In this document: positions 37,274 to 52,554 of the stretch, piece after piece | Position numbering within the stretch: the stretch's first letter is position 1 | Layout of the letters: every line of letters starts with the position of its first letter | Source of the DNA: Siphlonurus alternatus | Taxonomy: Eukaryota > Arthropoda > Insecta > Ephemeroptera > Siphlonuridae | Direction of reading: 5' to 3' | DNA: 64,000 nucleotides | NCBI GenBank assembly: GCA_949825025.1 | Contig: OX463788.1 | Span: 26,554,069-26,618,068, forward strand | Translations under genes and position numbers: made by a program | Notes under the pieces: model-generated | What the model was told of the DNA's origin: nothing | What the model saw: only the letters and a program-made list of their open reading frames with translations | Databases searched by the model: none

Positions 37274-37839
37274 AACTTTGTGCCAGGTATAACATAACTT
37301 CTTTCTACTTTCAAATAAGGGATGAGAATATTGCTTTAAAAAAAAAATGTTAAAATCAACTTCTTAGTTGCCATGACACGTACTGTACTTTACAGCACCT
37401 TTAAGAAACAAACAAAAATAACTTTTTTTTGTTGTAATTGTGCAGCTGGGAAAATAAAATAAAAAGGATCGAATAGAAAAAAAAGCACATATTTTAAATG
37501 TGGTAAAATGGCTTTGACGTAAAATAAACAATGTTTTATTTTGTTCTAGCAAGTAAGATATTAATTAATTATTTATTGCAGTTTACTCCATTACTGGCTG
37601 GGAGTACTTTAGTGCATTTTCCATTTTTTAACGAGCACAATGTTCATCGGAGGTTTACATTATAATATATAATTTACATCGAGGATTTACTTTATTTTGG
37701 GGGTTCAAATTATGCTATATTAGAGAAAACTGTTATACAATAAGTATAAGATTTCACAGTCGATTATTCGAGATATCACCGCAAACCCCCTTGATTTCAA
37801 TATAAAAGACGATTCAAACCCTCTGACAGAAATATTATG

Positions 37840-37975
37840 GCCGCGATTCACGAAGCAGTTAGCCAGGTTTCTAACCACGTTTAGCTTAACCACGTTTAAC
37901 TAAGGTGGTTTAATACGTAAAACAGGTATAGTTAAACGTGGTTAGAAACCTGGTTAACTATTTCGTGAATCGCAC
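37840..37975. mobile_element. Palindromic MITE, first of a pair (B1)
   Basis: Inverted repeats GCGATTCACGAAGCAGTTAG and the inverse; the arms include CCAGGTTTCTAACCACGTTT. It belongs to the same family as 38112-38264. The B2 copy is at 43699-43834. Confidence 0.75.
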
Positions 37976-38111
37976 CCATTCCATGTATTAGAAGCACCTG
38001 TGATAAATCCTAACGTTAAAGGCTCTCTATATAATTATATATCCTTTTTATAGGCCCTTTAGAGATAAAAGGAAGTAAAGGAATACTCCTTAAAATAATA
38101 GTTGTAATTTT

Positions 38112-38264
38112 GGGCGCGATTCACGAATCAGTTAGCCAGGTTTCTAACCACGTTTAGCTTAACCACGTTTAACTATACCTGTTTCACGTGTTAAACCACC
38201 TAGTTAAACGTGGTTCAGTTAAACGTGGTTAGAAACCTGGCTAACTGCTTCGTGAATCGCGCTC
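38112..38264. mobile_element. Palindromic MITE, second of a pair (B1)
   Basis: Same arms as 37840-37975, ends GGGCGCGATTCACGAA and inverse. Its central loop (ACCTGTTTCACGTGTTAAACCA-like) reads as the reverse complement of the loop of the first one, so the loop is inverted relative to the outer order. The B2 copy is at 43971-44123. Confidence 0.75.
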
Positions 38265-39969
38265 AATATAGTTATTATGTTACTATAATATATTTATAAT
38301 ACTTTTTTTTTCTATATTATGTGTATTCATTCCGCAGCATGGGAAGTGTTCAAACATGTATTAAAAAAAGTTATACCGAAACATTAAAATCTCACGTACT
38401 TGTTGTATAAATTCGTGTACATTATAATTAATAAGAGTAGAAAATTATTTTCAGAAAATATATATTATAATTCAAATGCATAATTTTTATTAAGATTGAT
38501 ATCCCATAAGAGCGTAACAACCAAAATGCAGAGTAAAAACAGAGATTTTCTTATAGTGTAATCTTATAGTGTAATTGAAAAAGAAAGGTATCATATTATA
38601 ACTATCCGGATGGGTACACAAATTCCAAAGCTAAATTTCAGAGCTCTAAATTCAACCCTTCAATGCAAAATCGATTACAAAAAGAACGATTGTAATTATA
38701 CTAATATAAAAATAACATATTATATTTAATTTTTATGTTTCTATATTTATAGGTATTAGCATGATATTAAAATATTGTAAATACTATATGTACCTCACGG
38801 TTCTTTATGTGTAATGAATAAATACAAATACAAACTAGGACACGAATTGATGCTATACTGTTACAGCACATTATACGTATTTGTATACAAATTCTTTCTT
38901 TTTGTTTTACAAAAAACAAAAGTGCTGCGATTAATTAGCTATATATACATATCTACGAAATAATGCCCATTGAATTTTGTTTTCAAACCATAATACTGTA
39001 TTAATATTTTATTTAATAACCCTTTTAAAAAAATGTAATGATATACACATATTATACAATTAAATCAATATAATATAAACAAATCATAATATAATATATT
39101 CAAGAAATTTTCTTGACACACAGATATGTATAATGTACGTTTTACTGCATTATGTTTAATTATACATATTATGTATATAATTATGTTATTTTTTATTATA
39201 TTCATACCCAATATATTGAAATTCAATGAATAACGTGTCCCAGCTGTCACTGATGCTTCTTGCTTTTTCAGTGCATTGGTGTGTGTGTTGTGAAGGTAGG
39301 AAACGTGAGGGTCCTTGAGTTGTCCAGATTATAACAAGCATTCCATTACTCAAAGTCAGCATACGTACAAGTTGCTCCCATAAGTTTTGTGGATTAAAAA
39401 AAAAATCTTTACATCTGCATGCCGTATGTACTGTACTGGTACACCTCGTGACAGCACAAACGTTATCTTACCACTCATGGCTTACAGTTGTCAATGTTAT
39501 ACCATGCATTTAAGTCTTCTATATATGGAGGCGTGCATGGTGAACTTAAAAACTATATATATAGTACATGTGTATATATTATAGACTGTGTGCTCTTCTC
39601 ATCCAAATTTTGCAAATTTCATGACTCATTATAGTGTTAATTGGAACTGTACCGTTAGTAAATCAGGCAGGCGATATGGTCGAAATGTCTCTACAGCCAA
39701 ACACATTGAATAATTTTTACGATAATAATATTAATAATACTAATTTGGCAATTTCACTTTTTTTTTTTTTTTAAGTCGGTCTTGCTTTTGTACGAAAGTA
39801 TTGACCGAAACGGTCTGAAACGGTCACTTTAGTTAATGTTAATAGAATGCGAAATTCACTTGTTCATGAAAAGCACTTATATAATCAGTTATTTTAAGAT
39901 TATGTAAGGACTTTAAGAGTTTTAAGGCTAAAACAAAATTACTTTTGTCAACATCAATACATAAAAGAC

Positions 39970-39970
<1 letters not shown>

Positions 39971-40061
<91 letters not shown>

Positions 40062-40086
40062 TTTGTGTGTTTATTCCAAGCGATCG

Positions 40087-40128
<42 letters not shown>
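39971..40128. repeat. (TTTA)n and 40-nt poly-T in B1
   Basis: About 23 TTTA units to 40064, a short unique stretch (GTGTGTTTATTCCAAGCGAT), then about 40 T. The B2 counterpart is shorter (45831-45895, about 16 units, then poly-T to 45959). Confidence 0.95.
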
Positions 40129-40135
<7 letters not shown>

Positions 40136-40312
40136 TGAATGCATAAATATAAGCCTAGTAGAATTCATAGATTCTATTTTTTTAATAAATTATGTTTTAC
40201 TGCCATATTAAAAAAATTAATGTGAAAATTTACATATAGAGATTAATTTAAATACATTACACGGTTATACGAGCAGGGAGCAGCCAGCGCTCACTGACAG
40301 CGGGAATCGATC

Positions 40313-40573
40313 TTGAACTTCGGTGGCGGGCAGCACGCGAGATTTCCTGCTGTGGTTATTGAACGAAGGACAAAAATAACCACTACTAATATTATTAATA
40401 TTATATATATTCAAGTACGAGTGCAGCCGGTCACTTCCCACACTATATATGCTGCTGGAGCTATACTGAGTGGTACCAAAACAGTGCTGTACAGTACACC
40501 GTATTGTGCATATATTTATTTGTCGGAAAACAGAGTACGTATACCGAGTGGTGACTACTTTGTGACATTATAA
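40313..40573 (+). CDS. ORF in GC-richer block of B1, doubtful
   Basis: An 86-codon frame starting at a TTG codon (NFGGGQHARFPAVVIERRTK) and ending SENRVRIPSGDYFVTL. The middle is I/T/N-rich from AT-rich sequence. Start, splice signals and family are all unclear. It is repeated at 46144-46404. Confidence 0.2.
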   Translation: MNFGGGQHARFPAVVIERRTKITTTNIINIIYIQVRVQPVTSHTIYAAGAILSGTKTVLYSTPYCAYIYLSENRVRIPSGDYFVTL

Positions 40574-40670
40574 CGCCTGTTGCCTGTACTAAATTAACAA
40601 AGTTTTAGCTGCATGGCCAGACAGGCGCGACACTATTATACTTTTTTTACCCATTGTAAAAAGCTAATTA

Positions 40671-40992
40671 TAATGGAGTATCGTCCTCAATTTTTTTTAT
40701 TGAAGAAATGGATAGAGGGTGCAAAGTTATGCTACCCTGATTTTTTTCAGATTTTTTTGAGACCTGGAACTATTTTTAAAAAATTATTGAAAGTCCTTTT
40801 TGTGACGTCACGCGGCGGCAAGTCCTATCTTTTTCTTAAGGAGCGGCGTCTCGTGACGTCACGAAAAGGACTTTCAATAATTTTTTAAAAATAGTTCCCG
40901 GGCTCTAAAAAATCTGAAAAAAATCAGGGTAGCATAACTTTACACCCTCTATCCATTTCTGCAATAAAAAAATTGAGGACAATACTCTATTA
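40671..40992. mobile_element. Palindromic MITE with TAAT ends (B1)
   Basis: Inverted repeats TAATGGAGTATCGTCCTCAA and inverse at the edges; arms of about 150 bp contain GACGTCACG twice around a small GC-rich loop near 40830. Target duplication is unclear, possibly TA. No real coding capacity. The B2 copy is at 46502-46823. Confidence 0.75.
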
Positions 40993-41091
40993 GTAAAATA
41001 TACGGATCCAGAAACAAATTTCGGGAGGAGGGGGGCTCTCTTCATAAGAACCAATGTTAAAAAAAATACTTATTTGTTTAAAAAAAAGCCC

Positions 41092-41094
<3 letters not shown>

Positions 41095-41140
<46 letters not shown>
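41095..41140. repeat. (TA)n at the B1/B2 junction
   Basis: About 23 TA units ending directly against CGCACAGC. The same tract at the end of B2 (46925-46973) abuts element A' instead. Confidence 0.95.
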
Positions 41141-41142
<2 letters not shown>

Positions 41143-41595
41143 CACAGCATAGGATTTTAGGGTTTTCTGCCTACATCTCGAAGATCTTCGGGTGGTTTCG
41201 GGCATCTCCGTGCTACCCAAAACGTAAACATGAAACCCCCTCTATTATAGAATTGTGCCTCGAGGGAGTAGACTTGAGTCATATAATTTATAAGGATGCA
41301 CCATTGGCACCAATGTATATACACACTATACCTTTTATTTCAATCTTCATCCAATTTTCAGGTCAAATTTATTTATAACTTTTTATTCGTGATACATGCA
41401 TGTAAATTGGTTTGCAAAACGCAAAACATTAATTAAAGGTTTTATCTGCTTTCTAATCTGCATTAATAATAATATATTCTATAAATACTACGAGTATAAA
41501 TAGGGAGAAAAATTACACACTCCTCATATATTTTATGTAAATATAGATTAAATGCAAATACGAGGGTGTGAACCTGCCGTGACGCGCGCTGTCGC

Positions 41596-42410
41596 CAGTG
41601 GCGTAGCCAGGATTTGCCCAAGGGGGGGTTTCTTCAGGATAAATATTGAGAACAGCTCACTGGGGGGTTTGGGGGGCAAAGCCCCCCAATAGCCCGCCGC
41701 AGGCGCGATTTTTTTTAAGGACACGCCCCCTTTTTAGGGTAAAATAATGGAAAAATACTATTATATTAGAGCTAGGATAAAATATATGGATGGCCTGATG
41801 CAATTTTTTTAACAGTTTATATTTTTTTTTCACCCCATTTTTCAATTTCTTTTGAATACGTGCGTATAATAAATAAAGCTTTGAGTAATCATTTTAATTA
41901 AATCAAGTAATTTATGTAACCACTTTTATATTATTTTTATAGAGTCAGTGTACGTGTCATTTAATTGAATTTGATTTTTAAAATTGATTTAATAATCCAA
42001 GTTCACATCATTAAGATATTGTAAAAAATCAATAAAAAAGGGAATTGCTTCTCTTATTTTTGTTAAATTTTGTCTGCACCGGGCGCGTGGAGCAACCAAT
42101 TAAATGAAAGTGCGGCACACGTGAGAGCGTTTTAATTTATACAATAGTAGTTATATGCACATGCAGTTTGTAAGGGAAATAAAACATTTATTTATGAGTC
42201 GCACTTTTTCCTGTTAAAATTAGAAACTAACTTATTATTTGTTTATTTTAAAGAAAAGACTACTTGATACCCCTAAATTTCAATTTTTTGTTTAACTTTT
42301 TTTTTCAAATTTATATAATTTTTCCTTTTTTCTTCTTATATCCAGTCATTACTCGATCTTCATGGGGGGGGTTTAAACCCCGAAAACCCCCCCCCGTGGC
42401 TACGCCACTG
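41596..42410. mobile_element. hAT-type element H in B2
   Basis: Duplicate of the element at 35735-36550 with the same GCTGTCGC target duplication (41588-41595 and 42411-42418); one base shorter in a homopolymer tract. Confidence 0.9.
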
Positions 42411-42949
42411 GCTGTCGCCAACAATCTCTACCGGATATTGTCAAATTAAAACACTGGAGGCCTAAATTTTACATACATGCATCAAAATGCAATATTCCAT
42501 GAATATTTTTCAAATAATTGTCTGAATAATTTATTCTCGTCATCAGTTGCAAATGATGTTTTTTTTTTTTTTTTTTTTTACAGTTTTCAGTTCTTATTTA
42601 TTTTAAAAGTTATCATTGTTATCAATATTAATTGGATGCAAACACGTTATTTTTTATTGTATTGGTTAACAATGATAGTAGCTGAAAAAATTGTAAAAGT
42701 TGTTCAAATTTGATCTTAAGTTTTTTTTTTTATAAATTATTGAAAAATATTCATTTATATATACTTTTAAAATAGTATATTTAATATAATTATTTTTAAG
42801 CTTTAGGCTGCCTGTTCAATACATCAGAATGAACAAAATTTAAAATTAAAATCAACATTTAATGTTAAAAAAAATAATGTTTATTTCAATCAAGATAAAA
42901 TATTGCTTGTTTATTTTGATTAAAAAATTACCAATTTAAATGTCCTATT

Positions 42950-43132
42950 CTAAAAGCTAACTGTTGCACCTGCTGCCAATGAGGGTGGGAGGATTGTAGG
43001 TGGAACGTGAGGGAACGCAGAGATGATGAGAACCTCTTGGTCAGGGCTGCTTATACGGCTGCACGGGTCATGCCGTGGCAAGCGCGAGCCAGATTTTGCT
43101 GCCTGCTCCACGGGGCGGGACAATGCATACAA
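42950..43132 (-). CDS. GC-rich ORF in B2, copy of 37091-37273
   Basis: Same frame and residues as the B1 copy; doubtful as a gene for the same reasons. Confidence 0.2.
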   Translation of the reverse strand: MYALSRPVEQAAKSGSRLPRHDPCSRISSPDQEVLIISAFPHVPPTILPPSLAAGATVSF

Positions 43133-43698
43133 AACTTTGTGCCAGGTATAACATAACTTCTTTCTACTTTCAAATAAGGGATGAGAATATTGCTTTAAAA
43201 AAAAAATGTTAAAATCAACTTCTTAGTTGCCATGACACGTACTGTACTTTACAGCACCTTTAAGAAACAAACAAAAATAACTTTTTTTTGTTGTAATTGT
43301 GCAGCTGGGAAAATAAAATAAAAAGGATCGAATAGAAAAAAAAGCACATATTTTAAATGTGGTAAAATGGCTTTGACGTAAAATAAACAATGTTTTATTT
43401 TGTTCTAGCAAGTAAGATATTAATTAATTATTTATTGCAGTTTACTCCATTACTGGCTGGGAGTACTTTAGTGCATTTTCCATTTTTTAACGAGCACAAT
43501 GTTCATCGGAGGTTTACATTATAATATATAATTTACATCGAGGATTTACTTTATTTTGGGGGTTCAAATTATGCTATATTAGAGAAAACTGTTATACAAT
43601 AAGTATAAGATTTCACAGTCGATTATTCGAGATATCACCGCAAACCCCCTTGATTTCAATATAAAAGACGATTCAAACCCTCTGACAGAAATATTATG

Positions 43699-44123
43699 GC
43701 CGCGATTCACGAAGCAGTTAGCCAGGTTTCTAACCACGTTTAGCTTAACCACGTTTAACTAAGGTGGTTTAATACGTAAAACAGGTATAGTTAAACGTGG
43801 TTAGAAACCTGGTTAACTATTTCGTGAATCGCACCCATTCCATGTATTAGAAGCACCTGTGATAAATCCTAACGTTAAAGGCTCTCTATATAATTATATA
43901 TCCTTTTTATAGGCCCTTTAGAGATAAAAGGAAGTAAAGGAATACTCCTTAAAATAATAGTTGTAATTTTGGGCGCGATTCACGAATCAGTTAGCCAGGT
44001 TTCTAACCACGTTTAGCTTAACCACGTTTAACTATACCTGTTTCACGTGTTAAACCACCTAGTTAAACGTGGTTCAGTTAAACGTGGTTAGAAACCTGGC
44101 TAACTGCTTCGTGAATCGCGCTC
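43699..44123. mobile_element. Pair of palindromic MITEs in B2
   Basis: Copies of 37840-37975 (here 43699-43834) and 38112-38264 (here 43971-44123), same spacing and orientation. Confidence 0.75.
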
Positions 44124-45828
44124 AATATAGTTATTATGTTACTATAATATATTTATAATACTTTTTTTTTCTATATTATGTGTATTCATTCCGCAGCATG
44201 GGAAGTGTTCAAACATGTATTAAAAAAAGTTATACCGAAACATTAAAATCTCACGTACTTGTTGTATAAATTCGTGTACATTATAATTAATAAGAGTAGA
44301 AAATTATTTTCAGAAAATATATATTATAATTCAAATGCATAATTTTTATTAAGATTGATATCCCATAAGAGCGTAACAACCAAAATGCAGAGTAAAAACA
44401 GAGATTTTCTTATAGTGTAATCTTATAGTGTAATTGAAAAAGAAAGGTATCATATTATAACTATCCGGATGGGTACACAAATTCCAAAGCTAAATTTCAG
44501 AGCTCTAAATTCAACCCTTCAATGCAAAATCGATTACAAAAAGAACGATTGTAATTATACTAATATAAAAATAACATATTATATTTAATTTTTATGTTTC
44601 TATATTTATAGGTATTAGCATGATATTAAAATATTGTAAATACTATATGTACCTCACGGTTCTTTATGTGTAATGAATAAATACAAATACAAACTAGGAC
44701 ACGAATTGATGCTATACTGTTACAGCACATTATACGTATTTGTATACAAATTCTTTCTTTTTGTTTTACAAAAAACAAAAGTGCTGCGATTAATTAGCTA
44801 TATATACATATCTACGAAATAATGCCCATTGAATTTTGTTTTCAAACCATAATACTGTATTAATATTTTATTTAATAACCCTTTTAAAAAAATGTAATGA
44901 TATACACATATTATACAATTAAATCAATATAATATAAACAAATCATAATATAATATATTCAAGAAATTTTCTTGACACACAGATATGTATAATGTACGTT
45001 TTACTGCATTATGTTTAATTATACATATTATGTATATAATTATGTTATTTTTTATTATATTCATACCCAATATATTGAAATTCAATGAATAACGTGTCCC
45101 AGCTGTCACTGATGCTTCTTGCTTTTTCAGTGCATTGGTGTGTGTGTTGTGAAGGTAGGAAACGTGAGGGTCCTTGAGTTGTCCAGATTATAACAAGCAT
45201 TCCATTACTCAAAGTCAGCATACGTACAAGTTGCTCCCATAAGTTTTGTGGATTAAAAAAAAAATCTTTACATCTGCATGCCGTATGTACTGTACTGGTA
45301 CACCTCGTGACAGCACAAACGTTATCTTACCACTCATGGCTTACAGTTGTCAATGTTATACCATGCATTTAAGTCTTCTATATATGGAGGCGTGCATGGT
45401 GAACTTAAAAACTATATATATAGTACATGTGTATATATTATAGACTGTGTGCTCTTCTCATCCAAATTTTGCAAATTTCATGACTCATTATAGTGTTAAT
45501 TGGAACTGTACCGTTAGTAAATCAGGCAGGCGATATGGTCGAAATGTCTCTACAGCCAAACACATTGAATAATTTTTACGATAATAATATTAATAATACT
45601 AATTTGGCAATTTCACTTTTTTTTTTTTTTTAAGTCGGTCTTGCTTTTGTACGAAAGTATTGACCGAAACGGTCTGAAACGGTCACTTTAGTTAATGTTA
45701 ATAGAATGCGAAATTCACTTGTTCATGAAAAGCACTTATATAATCAGTTATTTTAAGATTATGTAAGGACTTTAAGAGTTTTAAGGCTAAAACAAAATTA
45801 CTTTTGTCAACATCAATACATAAAAGAC

Positions 45829-45830
<2 letters not shown>

Positions 45831-45892
<62 letters not shown>

Positions 45893-45917
45893 TTTGTGTG
45901 TTTATTCCAAGCGATCG

Positions 45918-45959
<42 letters not shown>
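45831..45959. repeat. (TTTA)n and poly-T in B2
   Basis: About 16 TTTA units, a short unique stretch, then about 40 T; the B1 counterpart is longer. Confidence 0.95.
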
Positions 45960-45966
<7 letters not shown>

Positions 45967-46501
45967 TGAATGCATAAATATAAGCCTAGTAGAATTCATA
46001 GATTCTATTTTTTTAATAAATTATGTTTTACTGCCATATTAAAAAAATTAATGTGAAAATTTACATATAGAGATTAATTTAAATACATTACACGGTTATA
46101 CGAGCAGGGAGCAGCCAGCGCTCACTGACAGCGGGAATCGATCTTGAACTTCGGTGGCGGGCAGCACGCGAGATTTCCTGCTGTGGTTATTGAACGAAGG
46201 ACAAAAATAACCACTACTAATATTATTAATATTATATATATTCAAGTACGAGTGCAGCCGGTCACTTCCCACACTATATATGCTGCTGGAGCTATACTGA
46301 GTGGTACCAAAACAGTGCTGTACAGTACACCGTATTGTGCATATATTTATTTGTCGGAAAACAGAGTACGTATACCGAGTGGTGACTACTTTGTGACATT
46401 ATAACGCCTGTTGCCTGTACTAAATTAACAAAGTTTTAGCTGCATGGCCAGACAGGCGCGACACTATTATACTTTTTTTACCCATTGTAAAAAGCTAATT
46501 A

Positions 46502-46823
46502 TAATGGAGTATCGTCCTCAATTTTTTTTATTGAAGAAATGGATAGAGGGTGCAAAGTTATGCTACCCTGATTTTTTTCAGATTTTTTTGAGACCTGGAA
46601 CTATTTTTAAAAAATTATTGAAAGTCCTTTTTGTGACGTCACGCGGCGGCAAGTCCTATCTTTTTCTTAAGGAGCGGCGTCTCGTGACGTCACGAAAAGG
46701 ACTTTCAATAATTTTTTAAAAATAGTTCCCGGGCTCTAAAAAATCTGAAAAAAATCAGGGTAGCATAACTTTACACCCTCTATCCATTTCTGCAATAAAA
46801 AAATTGAGGACAATACTCTATTA
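46502..46823. mobile_element. Palindromic MITE with TAAT ends (B2)
   Basis: Copy of 40671-40992, apparently unchanged. Confidence 0.75.
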
Positions 46824-46922
46824 GTAAAATATACGGATCCAGAAACAAATTTCGGGAGGAGGGGGGCTCTCTTCATAAGAACCAATGTTAAAAAAAATAC
46901 TTATTTGTTTAAAAAAAAGCCC

Positions 46923-46976
<54 letters not shown>

Positions 46977-47141
46977 TCCCGGACCAAATACCCCCGGACG
47001 AAATACCCCCGGACCAAATATCCCCGCCCGGACCGGACGAAATACCCCCGGACGAAATACTCCCGGACGAAATATCCCCGGACGAAATACTCCCGGACGA
47101 AATACCCCCGGACGAAATACCCCCTTGTAAGTGGAGAGGGG

Positions 47142-47156
47142 CGGGCGACGGGCGAC
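47142..47156. other. hAT excision footprint in A'
   Basis: CGGGCGACGGGCGAC is, read on the other strand, GTCGCCCG followed by TCGCCCG: two copies of the hAT target duplication seen in A (GTCGCCCG) less one base, with no element between. The opposite end of each A copy keeps a single, slightly diverged copy of the site (GTCACCCG), the unoccupied state. Confidence 0.85.
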
Positions 47157-47493
47157 CAACACGGGAGGGGAAGTCGACTTTATTTATAAAGTCTGTTTTT
47201 ATGTCGTTTGTCTGACGTCACGCGCGTCGTATTAAAGAAGGAAGTTATAGTAATGCCATTTTTCACAACAAATATATATCACATATAAAATTCAAAGTAT
47301 ATTTATAGTTAGTACCGTATCAAGATCTCAAATTGCGTCTTTAATTTAATTATACCAAAACATACTCAAAATTGTGCCGCAAACAAACGATTTTTGTATA
47401 TGCTATGCTTACTTTGATTGTGCGGCAATTGTCACAGCGTTTTGCAGCAAGATTTTGAAGTTGATTAAACGATTTTAGGTTTTTAAACCTAGA

Positions 47494-49590
<2,097 letters not shown>

Positions 49591-50346
49591 CACCTACAGA
49601 TGTACGCATTGAATTCGGGCTTTGGTGCCAACATATATATATATATAAATAGAAAAGGAAGGAATAAATAAGGAAATAAATAGAACAACAAGAAAATTAA
49701 GTTTCTTCAGGAAGGGTACACATGCTCTACGTTAAGTGTTCACGGCACCTATAGCACCGGGGAACCATGAAAACAATAAAAAATATTGCATTTTTAGACC
49801 TATACCGATCGAATCAGAATTAAAAAATTACACTAAAAAAATTTACTTATTTTTTTTTTAAGTTAAAAAATTATATTATAGGGATGATTTTGAAAATTTT
49901 TAGTTAAAAAAAAAATCTAAAAAATGCAATAAACACTAATAATTAACATGCATAAAATGTATCGTATCAAAATTTATTACACATTAATTTTAATTCGATA
50001 TGAATGATATGATAAATTAATGCATAACGTATTGGCCTAACGTTACTAATATAACTTCCTTCTTTAATACGACGCGCGTGACGTCAGACAAAAGACAGAA
50101 AAACCGACTTTATAAATAAAGTCAACTTCCCCTTCCACGTCGGTCACCCGCCCCTCTCCACTTACAAGGGGGTATTTCGTCCGGGGGTATTTCGTCCGGG
50201 AGTATTTCGTCCGGGGATATTTCGTCCGGGAGTATTTCGTCCGGGGGTATTTCGTCCGGTCCGGGCGGGGATATTTGGTCCGGGGGTATTTCGTCCGGGG
50301 GTATTTGGTCCGCTTACCATATAGATATATATATATATATATATAT

Positions 50347-50360
50347 ATGGACAATATAGG

Positions 50361-50426
<66 letters not shown>

Positions 50427-50440
50427 CCTATATTGTCCAT
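50347..50440. repeat. Palindrome centred on (TA)n beside A'
   Basis: ATGGACAATATAGGCTTTTA and its exact inverse flank a TA tract of about 55 bp. Together they form a perfect hairpin of over 40 bp per arm, starting 29 bp from the right end of A'. It may be a very small MITE or a TA-repeat palindrome. Confidence 0.7.
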
Positions 50441-52554
50441 GTTAAATCCGAAATTTCGGGGGGGGGGGGAGGGGGTCAGCGCCTGGTGATATATGGTATA
50501 TATCTGCATATATACTGCATGCATGCAGTATAATACTTATTCACGTTTTTACACTAATTTTATATATTTAAGAAATAAATATATTATTCCAGACGTAGGT
50601 GGTTATATACTATGTTCTCTATATAATACCTATAATATATACTTATGATAGTTATGATTATAATATATTATTTTAATGTATTCTTTGTAAACTATAATTA
50701 TTATTTTTTTCATGACATAATTATGCATTTCAGCTGTAATTAATGTTGTATACTTTGCTAACTTTGACACGTGAGTAATATTGATCGAGTGTTTTGTTTT
50801 ACACTTTTATAGTGGGGGTTGCACCCCCAATTTGTTCAACCTCCTTGTAGTAAGAGAATTGACATTGCGGAGTGAACCCCCCCCCCCATTATATATTGCT
50901 AAAAAAAATGGTGTAACTAACAATAAAATATAATAATATATAGAAACCTTTTTTTGAATTAGGTTATACTAAAAGATGTCACATAATACGTGCTAAATTA
51001 CCCAGCGAACCTCTTATCTTGTCCATGAATCCATGAATGACACTCATATTAATATGAGAGCTTTTTTTCAGGTCATTTTTATAATAGCCGGGTGGTGCAT
51101 ACCAAAGTCTTCTGCTCGTTGCTATAGTAAACAAAGTATTGTTGTGTAAAAAAAAAAAAAAAAAAAAAAAAATGTTTGTCGCTGAAAGGAAAAACATGGG
51201 ACGCTTGTTGATTTACATGATAACCTATGGAAAATTACCTTTAATTATGAAGTTGCAACTGTTACTTAACGCTAACAATGCCATTACGTTCTGTGCTCTG
51301 GTATAGCAAAATCAAGCACTACGTTATCCTATGTTTAACAATGAAAAAGAAATTACAAACAATGAGAAGCTTTAATATTGACGACACAATTCTCTCAGCC
51401 AATGAAAATCTAGCGCGCGAACTGCGCGCGACGACATGTTCTATCAAGCTTTCTATCCTTTAACCCAGCGGCACCTGGTTTTTAATTTTTTTCGGTGGTT
51501 CTTATGAAGGGTAAGATATGAGCCACATATGATATGATATGATATGAGATTCATATGAGCCACGGGAAAGATCACTTTACACGACATAAAAAATATTCGC
51601 GATTTTGTGCAGCATAGAATTTGAATGAAAAAATAAATAAGATTTTTCTCCTAACAAACCTTATGGAGCGATGTCAGAATGCGGCGCTGCGGCATTTTTA
51701 AGTTGAAGCTTGTCATTAATGGTTTATTACAACCATTGCGAGTAGAAGACGTTGGTGCAATGCATGTTATAACTATATAATATATATTATATAATTATAT
51801 AAAAAACAAGTTTCTCCGACCACAATAGACCCTGATTAGTGATTACACCCTTACCATGGAAATAACGAGATGTGTGTCAATGTTTTTTCGAACGTTTGAG
51901 TCTCGAACCCAGTCTTACAGTAATTTTAAATAAAAAATTAATATGACTAAATTTGTTACTAACGTGTGTTACAAATGTATATTTTTCTTTGACATCAATG
52001 AAGAGCAATACATAATAATTAAAGTATTAAGAATTCATCAACAATATGAGAATAACTTCTGTGCCATAATTTCAAGTTATTTTTGCTTCCATGATTGATT
52101 CTTCAGAAAATAATTTTTCTCTCAGACCCTGCATGACTTTCCTCCCTATGTATAAGTAGCTTCCAATGTATATTAATTTTGTAAACTTTTGGGACAAAAG
52201 TCTCACAGAAGATTTATAGATTCTAGTTTTGAAAAGCACATATAATATTGAAGATATAATGAGCCTTAAGGCCTTGGTTAGTCATGCTTTTAAAATCTTT
52301 TTGGAATGCATCATAATATTAAGTACAAGAAATCCGCATTCATGTACTGTACTTAATTTCAACAAGGTATATTTAGAAACATTTCCGCCCTTTGCCCACT
52401 ACCCCCCCTCCCCTTTCCTCTTAAGTGTTTGTGTCTTTTACGAAAAAGTCATGTATGGTAATAAAAGTGCCAAGGCAGTGGTGGCATAAATATTGTTGAG
52501 CGGGCCTCACAGGTAGACGACACTTTGGCGGGACGATCTGAGCTCAGATAACGG
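50441..52554. other. Noncoding region
   Basis: Short open frames at 50979-51197 (minus), 51278-51463 (plus) and 52229-52489 (plus) lack convincing start or splice context and known motifs. A poly-A tract lies at 51148-51171 and (ATATG)n-like repeats near 51525-51550. No gene supported. Confidence 0.5.

Larger units (their letters stand above)
35280..41140 (+). repeat. Segment B1, first unit of 5.86-kb tandem duplication
   Basis: From CGCACAGCATAGG to the end of a (TA)n tract, this unit is followed directly by a second copy beginning with the same CGCACAGCATAGG at 41141. By eye the copies differ only in microsatellite and homopolymer lengths. Contents in order: hAT element (35735), GC-rich block (37091), two palindromes (37840, 38112), LINE-like tail (about 38800), (TTTA)n plus poly-T (39971-40128), GC-rich block (40270-40600), palindrome (40671) and (TA)n. 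No recognised gene. Confidence 0.92.
41141..46973 (+). repeat. Segment B2, second unit of tandem duplication
   Basis: Second head-to-tail copy of 35280-41140, 28 bp shorter because of repeat-length changes. It begins with CGCACAGC, which is the target duplication of element A, although no A copy is beside it, and ends in (TA)n where A' begins. All components of B1 recur. Confidence 0.92.

Noticed and set aside
40613..40888. 91-residue frame in both B copies
   Set aside because: It spans the arms and loop of the palindrome at 40671-40992 and has no recognisable domain.
46821..47189. Long frames with repeating TKYPR, PGRN or IYIYIY residues (also at 31142, 35050, 50064, 50162)
   Set aside because: They translate the 15-bp arrays and TA microsatellites; 15 is a multiple of three, so any frame stays open.
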